Assembly: GCA_021733925.1 (NCBI GenBank)
Contig: JAIPJY010000059.1
Location: 1 to 41,377 of the forward strand
Origin: Prosthecobacter sp.
GTDB taxonomy: Bacteria > Verrucomicrobiota > Verrucomicrobiia > Verrucomicrobiales > Verrucomicrobiaceae
Direction: 5' to 3'
Length of the DNA: 41,377 nucleotides
The translations under genes and the position numbers were made by a program. Of this stretch, positions 1 through 8,607 are shown piece by piece; the first letter of the stretch is position 1; each line of letters opens with the position of its first letter. A model generated the notes under the pieces. That model saw only the letters and a list, made by a program, of their open reading frames with translations. It searched no databases and was not told where the DNA came from.

Positions 1-393
1 CGCCGCACGCAGGCAGTGCTCCCGCAAGCCCCCTTGTCTGCTCTCGATGCCTCCACCCAGTTCATGGGGGATCACTCGATCGCACAAATCTCGTCAGTCG
101 GCTGAAAGACAGACCCGTTTTCAATCCAGTGTGGTATTAAAACAATCAGGGGTCCGATGGATCCAGAGGCTGCAAAATCGATCTCCCTCTCCCCGTCCCC
201 GACACACGCAGGCAACCAATGTTTTTCTTCGGGGAGAGGGCAGGGGTGAGGGGTCGGCAGTCACACTTCGCCAGCATGGGACGTTCTTTCTCGCCCTCAT
301 TCCTGGCTAGATGACCCGGATGTGTTTCGAGTTAGCAGCAAAGCCTCTTCGCCAGTTCAGAAAACCACCGTCAACAATCGTCATCTCCCCCCA
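1..393. other. Gene-free left edge with an inverted repeat
   Basis: I see no convincing gene in this stretch downstream of the leftward ABC transporter gene. Positions 181-262 hold a dispersed-type inverted repeat: a CTCCCTCTCCCCG arm and, about 40 bases later, a GGGGAGAGGGCAGGGG arm. Positions 363-381 hold a short ACCACCGTCAACAATCGT unit that recurs near 16.1 and 16.7 kb. The open frames here have no recognisable product. Confidence 0.6.
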
Positions 394-2208
394 TCACGAA
401 TCCCACTGGCTGCGCTGCACGCCGATGAACGTCATGCCGAGGCCCACCAGCACATGCACAGAGAGCACGAATCCAGCGAGCGTGGGGCTGATGAGGTCGG
501 TGGAGGTGACCTGCTTGACCGCGTCATAAAAAGCCGTGCTCCGCATGCTGCTCAGGCTGCCGCTCCAGCTCCAGAAAGCCACGACGAGCGGCTGCACCCA
601 GTTCTCCAACCAGTCAGGCAGAGTGAGCACCGCACCCGACAGCGGAAGCTGAAACCCGACGAGGTAGATGCACAGGATCGTGGCCTTTTCCGGCGTCTTG
701 CTCATCGCCGAGATGCCAAGGCACACACTGGTCATCGCCGCTGAGGCCAGTACCAGCAGCACCAGCTTCGTGATCAGATCTCCCGGCAGCCCTCCGGTCA
801 CCATGTCCACGAAGAACCCCATCCATAAACTCTGCGCCAGCACAAACATGCCGAGAAAGATCACCTTGCTGCCGATGTAGGCAAACGGGTGCAGCCCTCC
901 GAGTTTCTCTCGCTCTAAAATCAGTCGTTCGGAGGCGATCTCACGCGCCGCGTTGTTGCTGGCCATCAGCGTGACCAGCACCACCTGCAGCATGATCAGT
1001 CCGGAGACCAGTCCGCCAGCCTTGAGCTGCTCCTTTCCATGCTGCGCCACCTGCTGTGCCTCCTGCAGCATGTTGGCATCCTGATGCGTCGAGAGCGCAC
1101 GCAGTGGCTTGATGCCGTCGAGCGCGAAAATCACCACCAGCAGCGGAAAGCCCAGCAGCATGGCGATATGCAGCCACACCTGCGCCTTGTCTCGGCGGAA
1201 AATCGTCCAGCGTCGGCGCAGCAGTTCGAACAACTGCGTCATCATGGATGGCATTTCCACCGGAGGCAGATCAAGTGGCTCGGACATTTCAGCATGCTCG
1301 GGGCTTGCCACCACACGCTCCTCACGCACCGTGGTCTTGGAAGGACCGCTGCTTTTCTTGGCTTCTGCCTCTTTCGGCAGCACACGTGCGCCGTCGAATC
1401 CGTGACGCTGGTAGTAGGTGTCACGATACTTCTCCCACGACTCATGCCAGTCACCCGCCTTGCGCTCGGTAAGCTTGAGATAGACCTCCTCGGGGTGCTC
1501 GGCCGCAAAGTAATGCATCATCGCCTTCGGCGGACCATGATAGGTCAGCACTCCCTGATACATCACCATCACGCTGTCATAGGCGTCCAGACTGGCAAGG
1601 CTGTGCGTCACATTGATCACCACCCGCTTCGGATGCCCGCGCGACAGCTCGCGCAGCAGATTGGTGATCTCGTGTTCAGATTTCGGATCCAGTCCGCTCG
1701 TCACCTCATCACAGAGCAGCAGGCAGGGGTCCGTGACCAGCTCCAGCGCCAGACCGAGGCGACGTTTCTGTCCTCCAGACAGCACCTTCACCTGGCGGTC
1801 TGAAAGATGCGTCAAACCGGTCACCTCCAAAATGTGATCCAGCGCCGGAATGAAATCTTCCGTCTTCGACAGCTGCGTGCGCAGCACCATCGCACTCGCG
1901 ATGCTTTCCTCCACCGTCAGCAGATCATAGGCCACGCTGAACTGCGGCACATACCCGAGATCTCCGGGATGCAGATCCTCCTCATCACTCAGATTCCTGC
2001 CATCCCACAGCAGTTCCCCGGTGGTCTGCTGCTGAATGCCCGTGATCACTTTCAGCAGGGTCGTCTTGCCACAGCCCGACGGGCCCACGATCGCCACCAG
2101 ATGCGCAGGAGGAACATTGAAACTCACCTCCCGGAGCAGGTGCAGCGTGCTGTTCTCCGAGTCCTGCGGACCATCGACTTCAAGACAAACGTTGAGTGCT
2201 TTGAGCAT
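394..2208 (-). CDS. ABC transporter, ABCG-like half transporter (ATPase fused to ABC-2 permease)
   Basis: The protein (604 residues) has an N-terminal nucleotide-binding domain and a C-terminal membrane domain, the order of the ABCG/White half transporters. Visible motifs are Walker A GPSGCGKTT (42-50), a Q-loop Gln near 89, the signature LSGGQ (143-147) and Walker B LLLCDE (163-168). A charged linker covers roughly 270-330. Six hydrophobic segments follow from about 345 to the end, typical of ABC-2 type permeases. Half transporters dimerise in the inner membrane and usually export lipophilic compounds; the substrate cannot be read from sequence. The gene is divergent from the AsmA-like gene, with 74 bases between the start codons, which must hold both promoters. 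Confidence 0.93.
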   Translation of the reverse strand: MLKALNVCLEVDGPQDSENSTLHLLREVSFNVPPAHLVAIVGPSGCGKTTLLKVITGIQQQTTGELLWDGRNLSDEEDLHPGDLGYVPQFSVAYDLLTVEESIASAMVLRTQLSKTEDFIPALDHILEVTGLTHLSDRQVKVLSGGQKRRLGLALELVTDPCLLLCDEVTSGLDPKSEHEITNLLRELSRGHPKRVVINVTHSLASLDAYDSVMVMYQGVLTYHGPPKAMMHYFAAEHPEEVYLKLTERKAGDWHESWEKYRDTYYQRHGFDGARVLPKEAEAKKSSGPSKTTVREERVVASPEHAEMSEPLDLPPVEMPSMMTQLFELLRRRWTIFRRDKAQVWLHIAMLLGFPLLVVIFALDGIKPLRALSTHQDANMLQEAQQVAQHGKEQLKAGGLVSGLIMLQVVLVTLMASNNAAREIASERLILEREKLGGLHPFAYIGSKVIFLGMFVLAQSLWMGFFVDMVTGGLPGDLITKLVLLVLASAAMTSVCLGISAMSKTPEKATILCIYLVGFQLPLSGAVLTLPDWLENWVQPLVVAFWSWSGSLSSMRSTAFYDAVKQVTSTDLISPTLAGFVLSVHVLVGLGMTFIGVQRSQWDS

Positions 2209-2282
2209 ACAGGTTAAATAGGTGCCGACACTAGGCCGGGGAGTACTGCTCTGGCGATGAAAAAATTCAATCCACCACCAAA

Positions 2283-3815
2283 ATGCAACGCCGTAACAGA
2301 TCGGGCAAGCGTGCCTCCTCCACTTCGTTTAGCTGGCTGTGGTGGCTGGCTGGATTGATCCTCGTCAGCGGTGTCATTCTGGTGCTGCTCGCTCCCTCGC
2401 TCGTCACCAGTTACATCCGCGCATACGTGAAGAAAGATGATTTCCGCCAGAAGGCCGAGGAACTGATTGCGGCGCGGATTGACGGCAGTGCGCACATCGC
2501 CCCGATCATCTGGAACGATGACACCGCAACCGTTGCTGATCTGTCATTCTCCAATTCCGATTGGACCATGGAGGCAGGAGGCCTGCGTGCCGCCCTCGAT
2601 TTCGGTGCCATCCGGCAAGGCAAGTGGAGCATTCAAAATGCCGGAGCAGACGATCTCACACTGCGCCACTTGGTTGCTGCACCCTTGGATGTTCCGCCCG
2701 CTGCAAGCACCGCAAAATTCGATGACAGCAACGACGGGATTCCCGCCTTTCTGCGCCGCTACATCCCCACCGAAACGCGCATCAGCGGCTTCGAAGTGCA
2801 TCGTTTCGTGTTTGAACAGGAAGGATGGAAAATCGCAGACTCACAGCTGCGCCTCGGTGACTGGCGTACCGGTGAGGTATCCGTCTCCGCCAAATTGAAC
2901 GGTGGCAAACTCCAGACCCCCATCCAGGCTCCTGAACAAAAAGAACCACTCCAGTTTGACCTCACCCGGGCCACCCTGCGTGTGGGCGGCAGCCAGATTC
3001 AGATCAGTGACGCCACCCTGCGCTGGAAGCAGTCGTCCGAGGCCACCCTGCGCGGTTCCTTGAAATATGAAACCGGCGCATGGCAGATGTTCACCCATGT
3101 CAAAGCCGTCCCGCTGGATGAATTTCTCGATTCCTGGTGGAAACAGCGTCTCTCCGGAAAGATTGAAGGCGATGTCGAAATGTCCGGCGCACGCAATGCA
3201 CCGCCAGCATGGAAGGCTGACCTCGCGCTCAAGGACGGAGCGCTCATCGGTCTGCCCATTCTCGACAAACTCGTGACCTACACGAACACCCAGAGGTTCA
3301 AACGCATCGTGCTCGACATCTGCAGCGCCTCTCTCCGGCCCCAAGGCGATTCCCTGCGCATTGAAAACATCATCGTGCAGTCCAATGGCCTCCTGCGCAT
3401 CGAAGGCGCTCTGACCATTCGCGGCCGTGCTCTGGAGGGCAATTTCCTGCTCGGTGTCACGCCTGAGACCCTCAGCGGCATTCCCGGAGCCAACCGCCGT
3501 GTCTTTGTGGAGAGCAATCCGGGCGCCCCTCCCGGTCTCCTGTGGACGCGTGTGCGCATCGTCGGCACCCTTGATGCCCCCCTGGAGGACCTCAGCAGTC
3601 GTCTCATCGGTGCTGCCGGCATGTCCCTCCTGCTTGACACCCCCGGTGCCGTGGTCGGCCAGGGGGCTGAAACCTTGCTCAAACCAGTGCTTGGCGAGGA
3701 TGCCGCCAAATTGCCTGGCAAAGTCATCAATGGGGCCAGCGGTGTTATGGAAAACGGCGTGAACGCCGGTGCCGGGCTCCTCAAAAGTGTGCTCCCTATC
3801 TTTCCCGGAAAATAG
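2283..3815 (+). CDS. Membrane-anchored AsmA-like protein, function unknown
   Basis: The product (510 residues) begins with a short basic segment and one transmembrane helix (about 18-40), followed by a long region rich in beta-strand-like repeats and no catalytic motif. A single N-terminal anchor with a large extracytoplasmic beta-rich body resembles the AsmA/DUF748 group, which is linked to envelope lipid homeostasis or transport. The C-terminal 80 residues are glycine- and alanine-rich. I infer envelope location from the anchor; membership of the AsmA group is tentative. It stands alone: divergent from the ABC transporter and 282 bases upstream of hisI. Confidence 0.8.
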   Translation: MQRRNRSGKRASSTSFSWLWWLAGLILVSGVILVLLAPSLVTSYIRAYVKKDDFRQKAEELIAARIDGSAHIAPIIWNDDTATVADLSFSNSDWTMEAGGLRAALDFGAIRQGKWSIQNAGADDLTLRHLVAAPLDVPPAASTAKFDDSNDGIPAFLRRYIPTETRISGFEVHRFVFEQEGWKIADSQLRLGDWRTGEVSVSAKLNGGKLQTPIQAPEQKEPLQFDLTRATLRVGGSQIQISDATLRWKQSSEATLRGSLKYETGAWQMFTHVKAVPLDEFLDSWWKQRLSGKIEGDVEMSGARNAPPAWKADLALKDGALIGLPILDKLVTYTNTQRFKRIVLDICSASLRPQGDSLRIENIIVQSNGLLRIEGALTIRGRALEGNFLLGVTPETLSGIPGANRRVFVESNPGAPPGLLWTRVRIVGTLDAPLEDLSSRLIGAAGMSLLLDTPGAVVGQGAETLLKPVLGEDAAKLPGKVINGASGVMENGVNAGAGLLKSVLPIFPGK

Positions 3816-3951
3816 GCTTGTTTGCAGGACGGGTGCGGCGGCAGCCCGCCCGTCTCTGAGCAGGTGGCAAACACCCCACGACTCGAATACCCCTGAATGA
3901 AGGCCGTCTGGGTCGTTTTTCCAGGCACAATGACCGCCAGCCCAGCGCGAA

Positions 3952-3978
3952 GTGGTCCGCACCTTCCATGTGCGGTTC
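3952..3978. repeat. Hairpin repeat, GTGGTCCGCAC family, copy 1
   Basis: A 27-base unit forms a hairpin between CCGCACCT and ATGTGCGG around a TCC loop, with one mismatch. Two further copies lie at 16575 and 23879. The flank CAGCCCAGCG just upstream is shared with the 23879 copy. Confidence 0.75.
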
Positions 3979-4097
3979 GGGGCAGGGGCCGGCTGCACCC
4001 ATTGCATCCGGTTCCAAAAGACTCGCGCTGCCATCCGGGAACAAGACGATTGAGATGGTTGCACGGCAGGGATGTGCCGCTAGCATAGGTCCTTCCC

Positions 4098-4514
4098 ATG
4101 TCCACCTCCCTTCCCATCTCCTTCGCCGCCCGTGAGTCGAAGCACGCCATTGAAGAAGGCATGCTCTTTGCCCCGAAATTCGATGAGCATGGCCTGATGC
4201 CCGCGATGGCGGTGGATGCCGAGAGCGGTGCCCCTCTCATGCTGGCCTACATGAACGAGCAATCCCTTAAAATGACCCTGGAACTCGGCCAGGCAGTTTA
4301 TTGGAGTCGCAGCCGCAACCAGCTTTGGCACAAAGGGGCCACCAGCGGCGAGTTTCAGGAGATCATCGACATCCGCACGGACTGTGACCAGGATGCACTC
4401 GTTCTACGTGTAAAACAGCATGGCGGCGGCTGCTGCCACACCAAACGTCCCACCTGCTTTTATCGTATTGTTAAAGCAGCAGACGGTGAAGCGCTGTTGG
4501 AACCAGTGGAATAA
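4098..4514 (+). CDS. hisI: Phosphoribosyl-AMP cyclohydrolase
   Basis: This is the monofunctional HisI that opens the adenine ring of phosphoribosyl-AMP in the third step of histidine synthesis, in the cytoplasm. Its 138 residues match the stand-alone domain, with no HisE pyrophosphohydrolase fused on. The metal-binding DCDQD motif is at 95-99 and the zinc-binding cysteines are at 96, 113 and 120 (within GGGCCHT and PTCF). The WSRSRNQLWHKGATSG segment (69-84) is strongly conserved in the family. No other his gene is nearby, so the pathway is dispersed here. It converges on the lipoprotein gene with only nine bases between the stop codons. Confidence 0.97.
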   Translation: MSTSLPISFAARESKHAIEEGMLFAPKFDEHGLMPAMAVDAESGAPLMLAYMNEQSLKMTLELGQAVYWSRSRNQLWHKGATSGEFQEIIDIRTDCDQDALVLRVKQHGGGCCHTKRPTCFYRIVKAADGEALLEPVE

Positions 4515-4523
4515 GCCAGCCCG

Positions 4524-4721
4524 TTATCGGCTGCCGGGAACCATGCCGCCGTATTTGGCGTTGCCTTCCCAGGATCTAGGACGGTTCCATGGAAGACTGC
4601 TGTACTCACTGGAATCCGGTCCCACCACTTTCTTGCGCTTCGGCTCATCCGAGGCGCAGGAGGAAAGGGAGCATGCGGCAGTGGTCGCCAAAAGCAGAAG
4701 GCTGAGCAGTCGTGTCTTCAT
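4524..4721 (-). CDS. Small predicted lipoprotein
   Basis: A short protein of 65 residues. The ATG at 4721 gives MKTR followed by a hydrophobic stretch and lipobox LSSC (Cys22), so it looks like a lipoprotein; Cys17 in TAAC is a weaker alternative. An upstream GTG at 4739 would add six residues and spoil the signal peptide. The mature part is short, basic then proline/glycine-rich, ending VPGSR, with no known domain. It lies 26 bases downstream of the coiled-coil gene ending at 4748 on the same strand and is probably co-transcribed with it. Confidence 0.75.
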   Translation of the reverse strand: MKTRLLSLLLLATTAACSLSSCASDEPKRKKVVGPDSSEYSSLPWNRPRSWEGNAKYGGMVPGSR

Positions 4722-4747
4722 GAGACCACACTTATGCACTCGGCGAA

Positions 4748-5548
4748 TCAGTTTTGCACCAAGTTTTCGAGGATGACCCGATCTCCCGGCATGATCACCT
4801 GACCGTTGACGACTGCGTCCGGCACGATGGATGCCATGGAGTTTTTGCCATCAACAGACATGATGCTGATTTTGCCAACAGTCTGCGCGCCGCGGGTGAC
4901 AATCAATTTGGTCTGCTCAGTGAGACCGGTGCTCTTGCCTGCATCAATGATCACAAAGCCCCAGTCATAGTTCACGGCGATCACGCGGGAGCTCAGGCTG
5001 TTGCGCTCGAAGTTTTTGCGGCGGTCCTCGATTTTGTGCATCACTTCATCCACACGCTTTTGAATGCCGGCGACCTTGTCCTCCTCAGCGGCCACCTCTT
5101 TCTTCTTGAGTTCGGCCAGTGATTCAAATTCGAGCTTCTCCTTCTTCAGCTTTTGCATGTCTTCGGCCATGGTCTCCGGCTTCATGCCCTGCGGGAGGTC
5201 CTTGAGAAGTTCGTCCAATTCCTTCATCTTCTTTTCTTTCACCGCGAGCTCTTCCTGAGTGCGCGTGATTTCATCCTGGGTATTGGCCAGCTTGTTTTTC
5301 TGCGCCTTGAGCTTTTCGGCCTCGACATCCAGGTCCCCCTGCACACGGGCAATTTCGGCCACCAGCTTGGGCACTTCACCTGAGCCTGGCTTCAGCAGCT
5401 TGTCCTGGGCTGCCTTTTCGCCCAATATTTTGGCGTTAACGTCCACAGTATTTTTGCGCACTTCGGCAAACTCACGCCCGTTTTGGTAGGCGAAGAAGCT
5501 GGCAACGAGAATCACCACTGCGCTAAGGATGAAAAGAACTTTGGTCAT
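4748..5548 (-). CDS. Coiled-coil envelope protein with C-terminal beta domain (paralogue B)
   Basis: The 266-residue product has an N-terminal signal anchor (VLFILSAVVILVASFFAY), a long Lys/Glu-rich coiled coil from about residue 25 to 180, and a C-terminal beta-rich domain starting at the NYDWGFVIIDAGKSTGL stretch. The upstream neighbour has the same plan and a matching DWGFVVLNKG stretch, so the two are paralogues in tandem. The C-terminal pattern (a G-rich turn, then a VxRG strand and a closing PGDRVI strand) loosely recalls FlgT-C- or MreC-like beta domains; that is inference. An anchored periplasmic coiled coil suggests a structural envelope role. Confidence 0.85.
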   Translation of the reverse strand: MTKVLFILSAVVILVASFFAYQNGREFAEVRKNTVDVNAKILGEKAAQDKLLKPGSGEVPKLVAEIARVQGDLDVEAEKLKAQKNKLANTQDEITRTQEELAVKEKKMKELDELLKDLPQGMKPETMAEDMQKLKKEKLEFESLAELKKKEVAAEEDKVAGIQKRVDEVMHKIEDRRKNFERNSLSSRVIAVNYDWGFVIIDAGKSTGLTEQTKLIVTRGAQTVGKISIMSVDGKNSMASIVPDAVVNGQVIMPGDRVILENLVQN

Positions 5549-5599
5549 GGGAAAGAGAGAGTCAGGGAAGGGAATCAGGCGACGAACGGCTGGCAGCGA

Positions 5600-6688
5600 T
5601 TATTTGGCAGGAGGTGCTGCACCAAAGGGATCCGCAGTACTTGGCGGCGTGGCACCCCCGGCAGGAGGTGTTGCAGGTGGGGCACCGAACGGATCAGCAC
5701 CCGCGGCGGGAGCTGGAGCAGGAGCCGGGGCAGGAGCACCAAATGGATCAGCCCCCATCGCGGCTGGAGCCGGGGCTGCTGCTGGCGCTGCCGCCGGCGC
5801 ACCAAATGGATCTGTACCCATCGGGGCATCAGCAGGAGGAGTAGTTGGTGCGGCAGCGGGGTCTCCCGGTGCGGCTGGGGCAGCGCCGTCGGTTGCTTTG
5901 GCCTTGTTGGCGCTCTGCTCAGCAGCGGCGACCACAAGATCACCCGAGCGAATGTGCTCACCTTCGGCAAGGCTGCCTTTGACCAGATCGGCCACGGAGG
6001 AATTCTGCTCCACATCACGGACTCTCAGCTTGGCCACAACGTCCTTGCCGCGTTTCACTTCGAGATCCGCGTTGGCAAAAACACCACCACCGTTGCCCTT
6101 GTTAAGCACCACAAAGCCCCAGTCGGTGTAAGCATAGGAGACTTTGGCGGTGAAATCATCGTCCACAATGCCGCGCCGACCACGGGCTTCGCGCTCCTCA
6201 GCCTCTTTGGCTGCATTGGTGAGGTTGGTGATTCTCTCCTGAGCGGCTGCCAGATGGTGAATCTGGTTGGCCAGTGCCGCCTCGGCTTCGGCACGTTCTT
6301 TTTTAATGACATCGATCTGAGCCAGCAGCGCCTTGATGTCGCCAGCTTCCTCAATCTGCTTTTGGTTCTGGGCCACCACTTTCGAGGTCTGCTCCAGGTT
6401 TGTCTTCACGACAGTCAGTTCCTGGTCTGCCGCCAGTGCCTTGGCGGCAAAGTCTGTCACGGAAGTCTTGGTGGTTTCGAGTTCCTTATTGGCCATGTCA
6501 CGCTGCGTCTCACGGCTCTTTTTCGCCTCTTCAGCTTTGACGATGTGGGCCCTCATTTCGACCAGGTTGTCGTTCGCGAAGCCCTCGCGTTTCCGCTCCT
6601 CAACGAGCAGTTTTTGGTTGGCCCACGCAAAATAGCAGGCGGTGCCGAGACAGACGGCAGAGAGAGCAGATAAGATTTTCCAGACCAT
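5600..6688 (-). CDS. Coiled-coil envelope protein with C-terminal beta domain and DPFG repeats (paralogue A)
   Basis: A 362-residue protein with an N-terminal membrane anchor (about 4-22), a coiled coil (about 25-195), and a beta domain beginning at YTDWGFVVLNKG, homologous to the end of the downstream protein. After it comes a tail of about 100 residues that is almost only Ala, Pro and Gly, with four repeats of the DPFGA type. Such low-complexity tails often span peptidoglycan or serve as flexible linkers. It is the first gene of a probable operon: 51 bases separate it from paralogue B, followed by the small lipoprotein. Family and function are unknown to me. Confidence 0.85.
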   Translation of the reverse strand: MVWKILSALSAVCLGTACYFAWANQKLLVEERKREGFANDNLVEMRAHIVKAEEAKKSRETQRDMANKELETTKTSVTDFAAKALAADQELTVVKTNLEQTSKVVAQNQKQIEEAGDIKALLAQIDVIKKERAEAEAALANQIHHLAAAQERITNLTNAAKEAEEREARGRRGIVDDDFTAKVSYAYTDWGFVVLNKGNGGGVFANADLEVKRGKDVVAKLRVRDVEQNSSVADLVKGSLAEGEHIRSGDLVVAAAEQSANKAKATDGAAPAAPGDPAAAPTTPPADAPMGTDPFGAPAAAPAAAPAPAAMGADPFGAPAPAPAPAPAAGADPFGAPPATPPAGGATPPSTADPFGAAPPAK

Positions 6689-6826
6689 ACGAAAGCGTAA
6701 TTAGTGAGAATTAAGAACCTCGTTTTTACCGGAAACGCCGGGTTTCGACAACACCAATTTTCACGCATTTTGCCTTTAGGCTGGAATCTTGCTTGTGCCC
6801 GATGGGCCCAGCGGCTAGATCAGCGG

Positions 6827-6919
6827 CGTCAGGGACCGCGGATGCTCAGCTTGCGAACCCCGCCAGGTCCTGACGGAAGCAACGGCAGCCTGTCTGTCCA
6901 TGTCGCGGTTCCCTGGCAC
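6827..6919 (+). ncRNA. ffs: Signal recognition particle RNA (4.5S type)
   Basis: The conserved domain IV is present: CCGCCAGGTCC, a tetraloop, then GGAAGCAACGG (6861-6885). The outer stem is formed by CAGGGACCGCG (6830-6840) and CGCGGTTCCCTG (6904-6915), complementary apart from one bulged T. A run of five T follows at 6920-6924, as expected for the 3' end. The small bacterial SRP RNA pairs with Ffh for co-translational targeting. The apical loop reads TGAC (6871-6874) where most bacteria have GGAA. The exact 5' end is not certain. It converges on the condensation-like gene that ends at 6932. Confidence 0.9.
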
Positions 6920-6931
6920 TTTTTGTTGGAT

Positions 6932-8236
6932 TCATTGCGGTCTTTCTTCCGCCATGCCGGTCAAATCCGTCCGAATCCGCTGCTCCATCGCTTTGATTTC
7001 TGCCTGGGACACACCGTCCCCCCGCCATGCCAGGGTCACCGTAATAAGCCCGGCATAGTCAGAGACAAAAATGCCCAGCCCCGGTGGCGCACTCACGCTT
7101 GGAATGGTGAAGACGTTTTCCACCGCCGCCCCGGCAAATTCCGTGCGTCCCGGCAGAAAGGAGCCGGTATGGGAATGAAACAGGCTGCAAATCTGCCCCA
7201 TGTTCGTCCAGCGTACCAGCGGGATGAAGGTGCTCAGCGGCAAATGCGCCGCCAGGTTGGTCAAAGCATCGGAAGCCTGCGGCATCCCCTGCTTCATCGC
7301 TTCACGGTATTTTTCCAGCAGGTGAGTGACCGTCTGCTCCAGGCTGCCCAGCTCCCCTGCATCAAGAAACAGAGGCATCGCCCCCATGTGATTGCCGAAA
7401 ATCAGCTCCCGGCTTCGGCCTCGCAGCTGAATAGGCAGATGCAGGTGGATCTCCGGGCTGCTCCATCCACGCCCTTCATGCAGCAGCCGCAAGGCTCGTG
7501 CCGCCATTGCCGCATAAAACGGCATCTGCATAAAATCACCGCACAGCGCACGCAGACGCGCCACGGCCTCCCCTGATTCGTCGCGCGAAAGCTCGATCAG
7601 CCGATGCTCCGGCCGCCCGTTCTGGGGCATCCCCTTGATCCAGGCGGACAGACACCCCGCCGTCGTCATCGCCTGCAGCCTGTCCATCAGCGGTCGGGCC
7701 CTCTTGTACAATAGGGCGGGTTTGTCGATGGGAGTCGCTGTCAGCAGCGGCGGCCCCGACGTACAGCTCCCAACCGCCAGCTTTTCCAGCAGCAGATTGA
7801 TCCCCGTCCCATCCAGCAGGGCATGCCGCCAGGTCAGCAGAATCACATGCTCGCCGTCAGCCCCACACGGAAAAACCTCCATCCATAAAGGACTTGTCAG
7901 CGCCCCGGCACTGCTTCTGCCCTGCAATCTTTCTTGGATCACCGCCTCATCAGGAGGCAGCACCTGCGCAGGATGCCAGCAGATGGGCGGGGCCGTGATC
8001 GCGCCATGCGTCTCCCACACCCACCGCCAGCCCCGCCATTGCCGCTTCAGCCGCGCCCCCAGCATCGGGTGCTGCGCATGAACCTGTTCCCAGCCCTGCG
8101 TCAAAGTCGGCGCGTCCGGCTTGCTCTTCAGTCGCAGTACCGTCACGCCCCAGTGTGTTCCCTGCCCGCTGCGGCGCATGAAAGCCTCCAGTCCCGCGAG
8201 GAAAAAATCAACCGTGGTGGCGGGCAAGATCGACAT
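6932..8236 (-). CDS. Condensation-domain-like acyltransferase
   Basis: The 434-residue product has the size and layout of the condensation/acyltransferase superfamily (NRPS condensation domains, PapA-type and wax-ester synthase-like enzymes). The active-site motif is RHALLDG at 137-143, matching HHxxxDG with the first His replaced by Arg; the second His, the presumed catalytic base, is kept. A second conserved region is LPIQLRGRSRELIFGNHMGAM, cut here only for description, around 265-285. No adenylation domain is nearby. The start overlaps the stop of the upstream ACP gene, so the two are translationally coupled and the ACP probably presents the acyl or aminoacyl donor. The acceptor and donor are unknown. 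Confidence 0.85.
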   Translation of the reverse strand: MSILPATTVDFFLAGLEAFMRRSGQGTHWGVTVLRLKSKPDAPTLTQGWEQVHAQHPMLGARLKRQWRGWRWVWETHGAITAPPICWHPAQVLPPDEAVIQERLQGRSSAGALTSPLWMEVFPCGADGEHVILLTWRHALLDGTGINLLLEKLAVGSCTSGPPLLTATPIDKPALLYKRARPLMDRLQAMTTAGCLSAWIKGMPQNGRPEHRLIELSRDESGEAVARLRALCGDFMQMPFYAAMAARALRLLHEGRGWSSPEIHLHLPIQLRGRSRELIFGNHMGAMPLFLDAGELGSLEQTVTHLLEKYREAMKQGMPQASDALTNLAAHLPLSTFIPLVRWTNMGQICSLFHSHTGSFLPGRTEFAGAAVENVFTIPSVSAPPGLGIFVSDYAGLITVTLAWRGDGVSQAEIKAMEQRIRTDLTGMAEERPQ

Positions 8237-8496
8237 CAGGCGGCCAGTCGGCGTTTTTCTTCCAAAAATCCGGCCAGCGCAGCCGCCGTCGCAAATCTCT
8301 CCCGCGTCATCTCCGCCGGATTGATCGTCAGCCGGAAGCGCTCCTCGATCAGCAGCAGCAGCTGCATCATCGCCATGGAGTCCAGCCCCATGGAAAACAG
8401 GTCCGTGTCAGGTGTGATGGGTTCCTGGGGTTCGAGGATGTGTTCGGCGGTGAGCAGTTCGATCACGGCGGCGGGGCTGATGGGCACTTCGGGCAT
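8236..8496 (-). CDS. Acyl carrier protein, stand-alone
   Basis: An 86-residue protein with the phosphopantetheine site GLDSMAMM (Ser40) and the four-helix ACP pattern: DTDLFSMGLDS before helix II, then an acidic helix and a C-terminal helix. It is more diverged than a fatty-acid AcpP (which has DSLD at the site), so a specialised carrier is likely. It sits directly before, and overlaps by one base, the condensation-like gene, which is its probable partner. The gene is divergent from trpC across about 110 bases. Confidence 0.9.
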   Translation of the reverse strand: MPEVPISPAAVIELLTAEHILEPQEPITPDTDLFSMGLDSMAMMQLLLLIEERFRLTINPAEMTRERFATAAALAGFLEEKRRLAA

Positions 8497-8607
8497 TCCT
8501 TGTAGAAAGAGCCTGCATCATCTAGGACGTCAAGAAGCCCCTGCATCCGTATTTGCCTTCAGGTGAAGGTTGCACAACGCCATCCCTCCGCCACCGTGCG
8601 CGCCCCT

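Noticed and set aside
2841-4064. Long minus-strand open frame opposite the AsmA-like gene and beyond
   Set aside because: It lies antisense to a coherent protein and spans an intergenic repeat; its translation has no domain pattern. High GC makes long antisense frames frequent here.
4722-4739. GTG start for the small lipoprotein
   Set aside because: It adds HKCGL before the MKTR signal peptide and would disturb lipoprotein processing.
6704-7576. Plus-strand open frame through the SRP RNA and condensation-like gene end
   Set aside because: It covers a structured RNA gene and runs antisense to a conserved protein.
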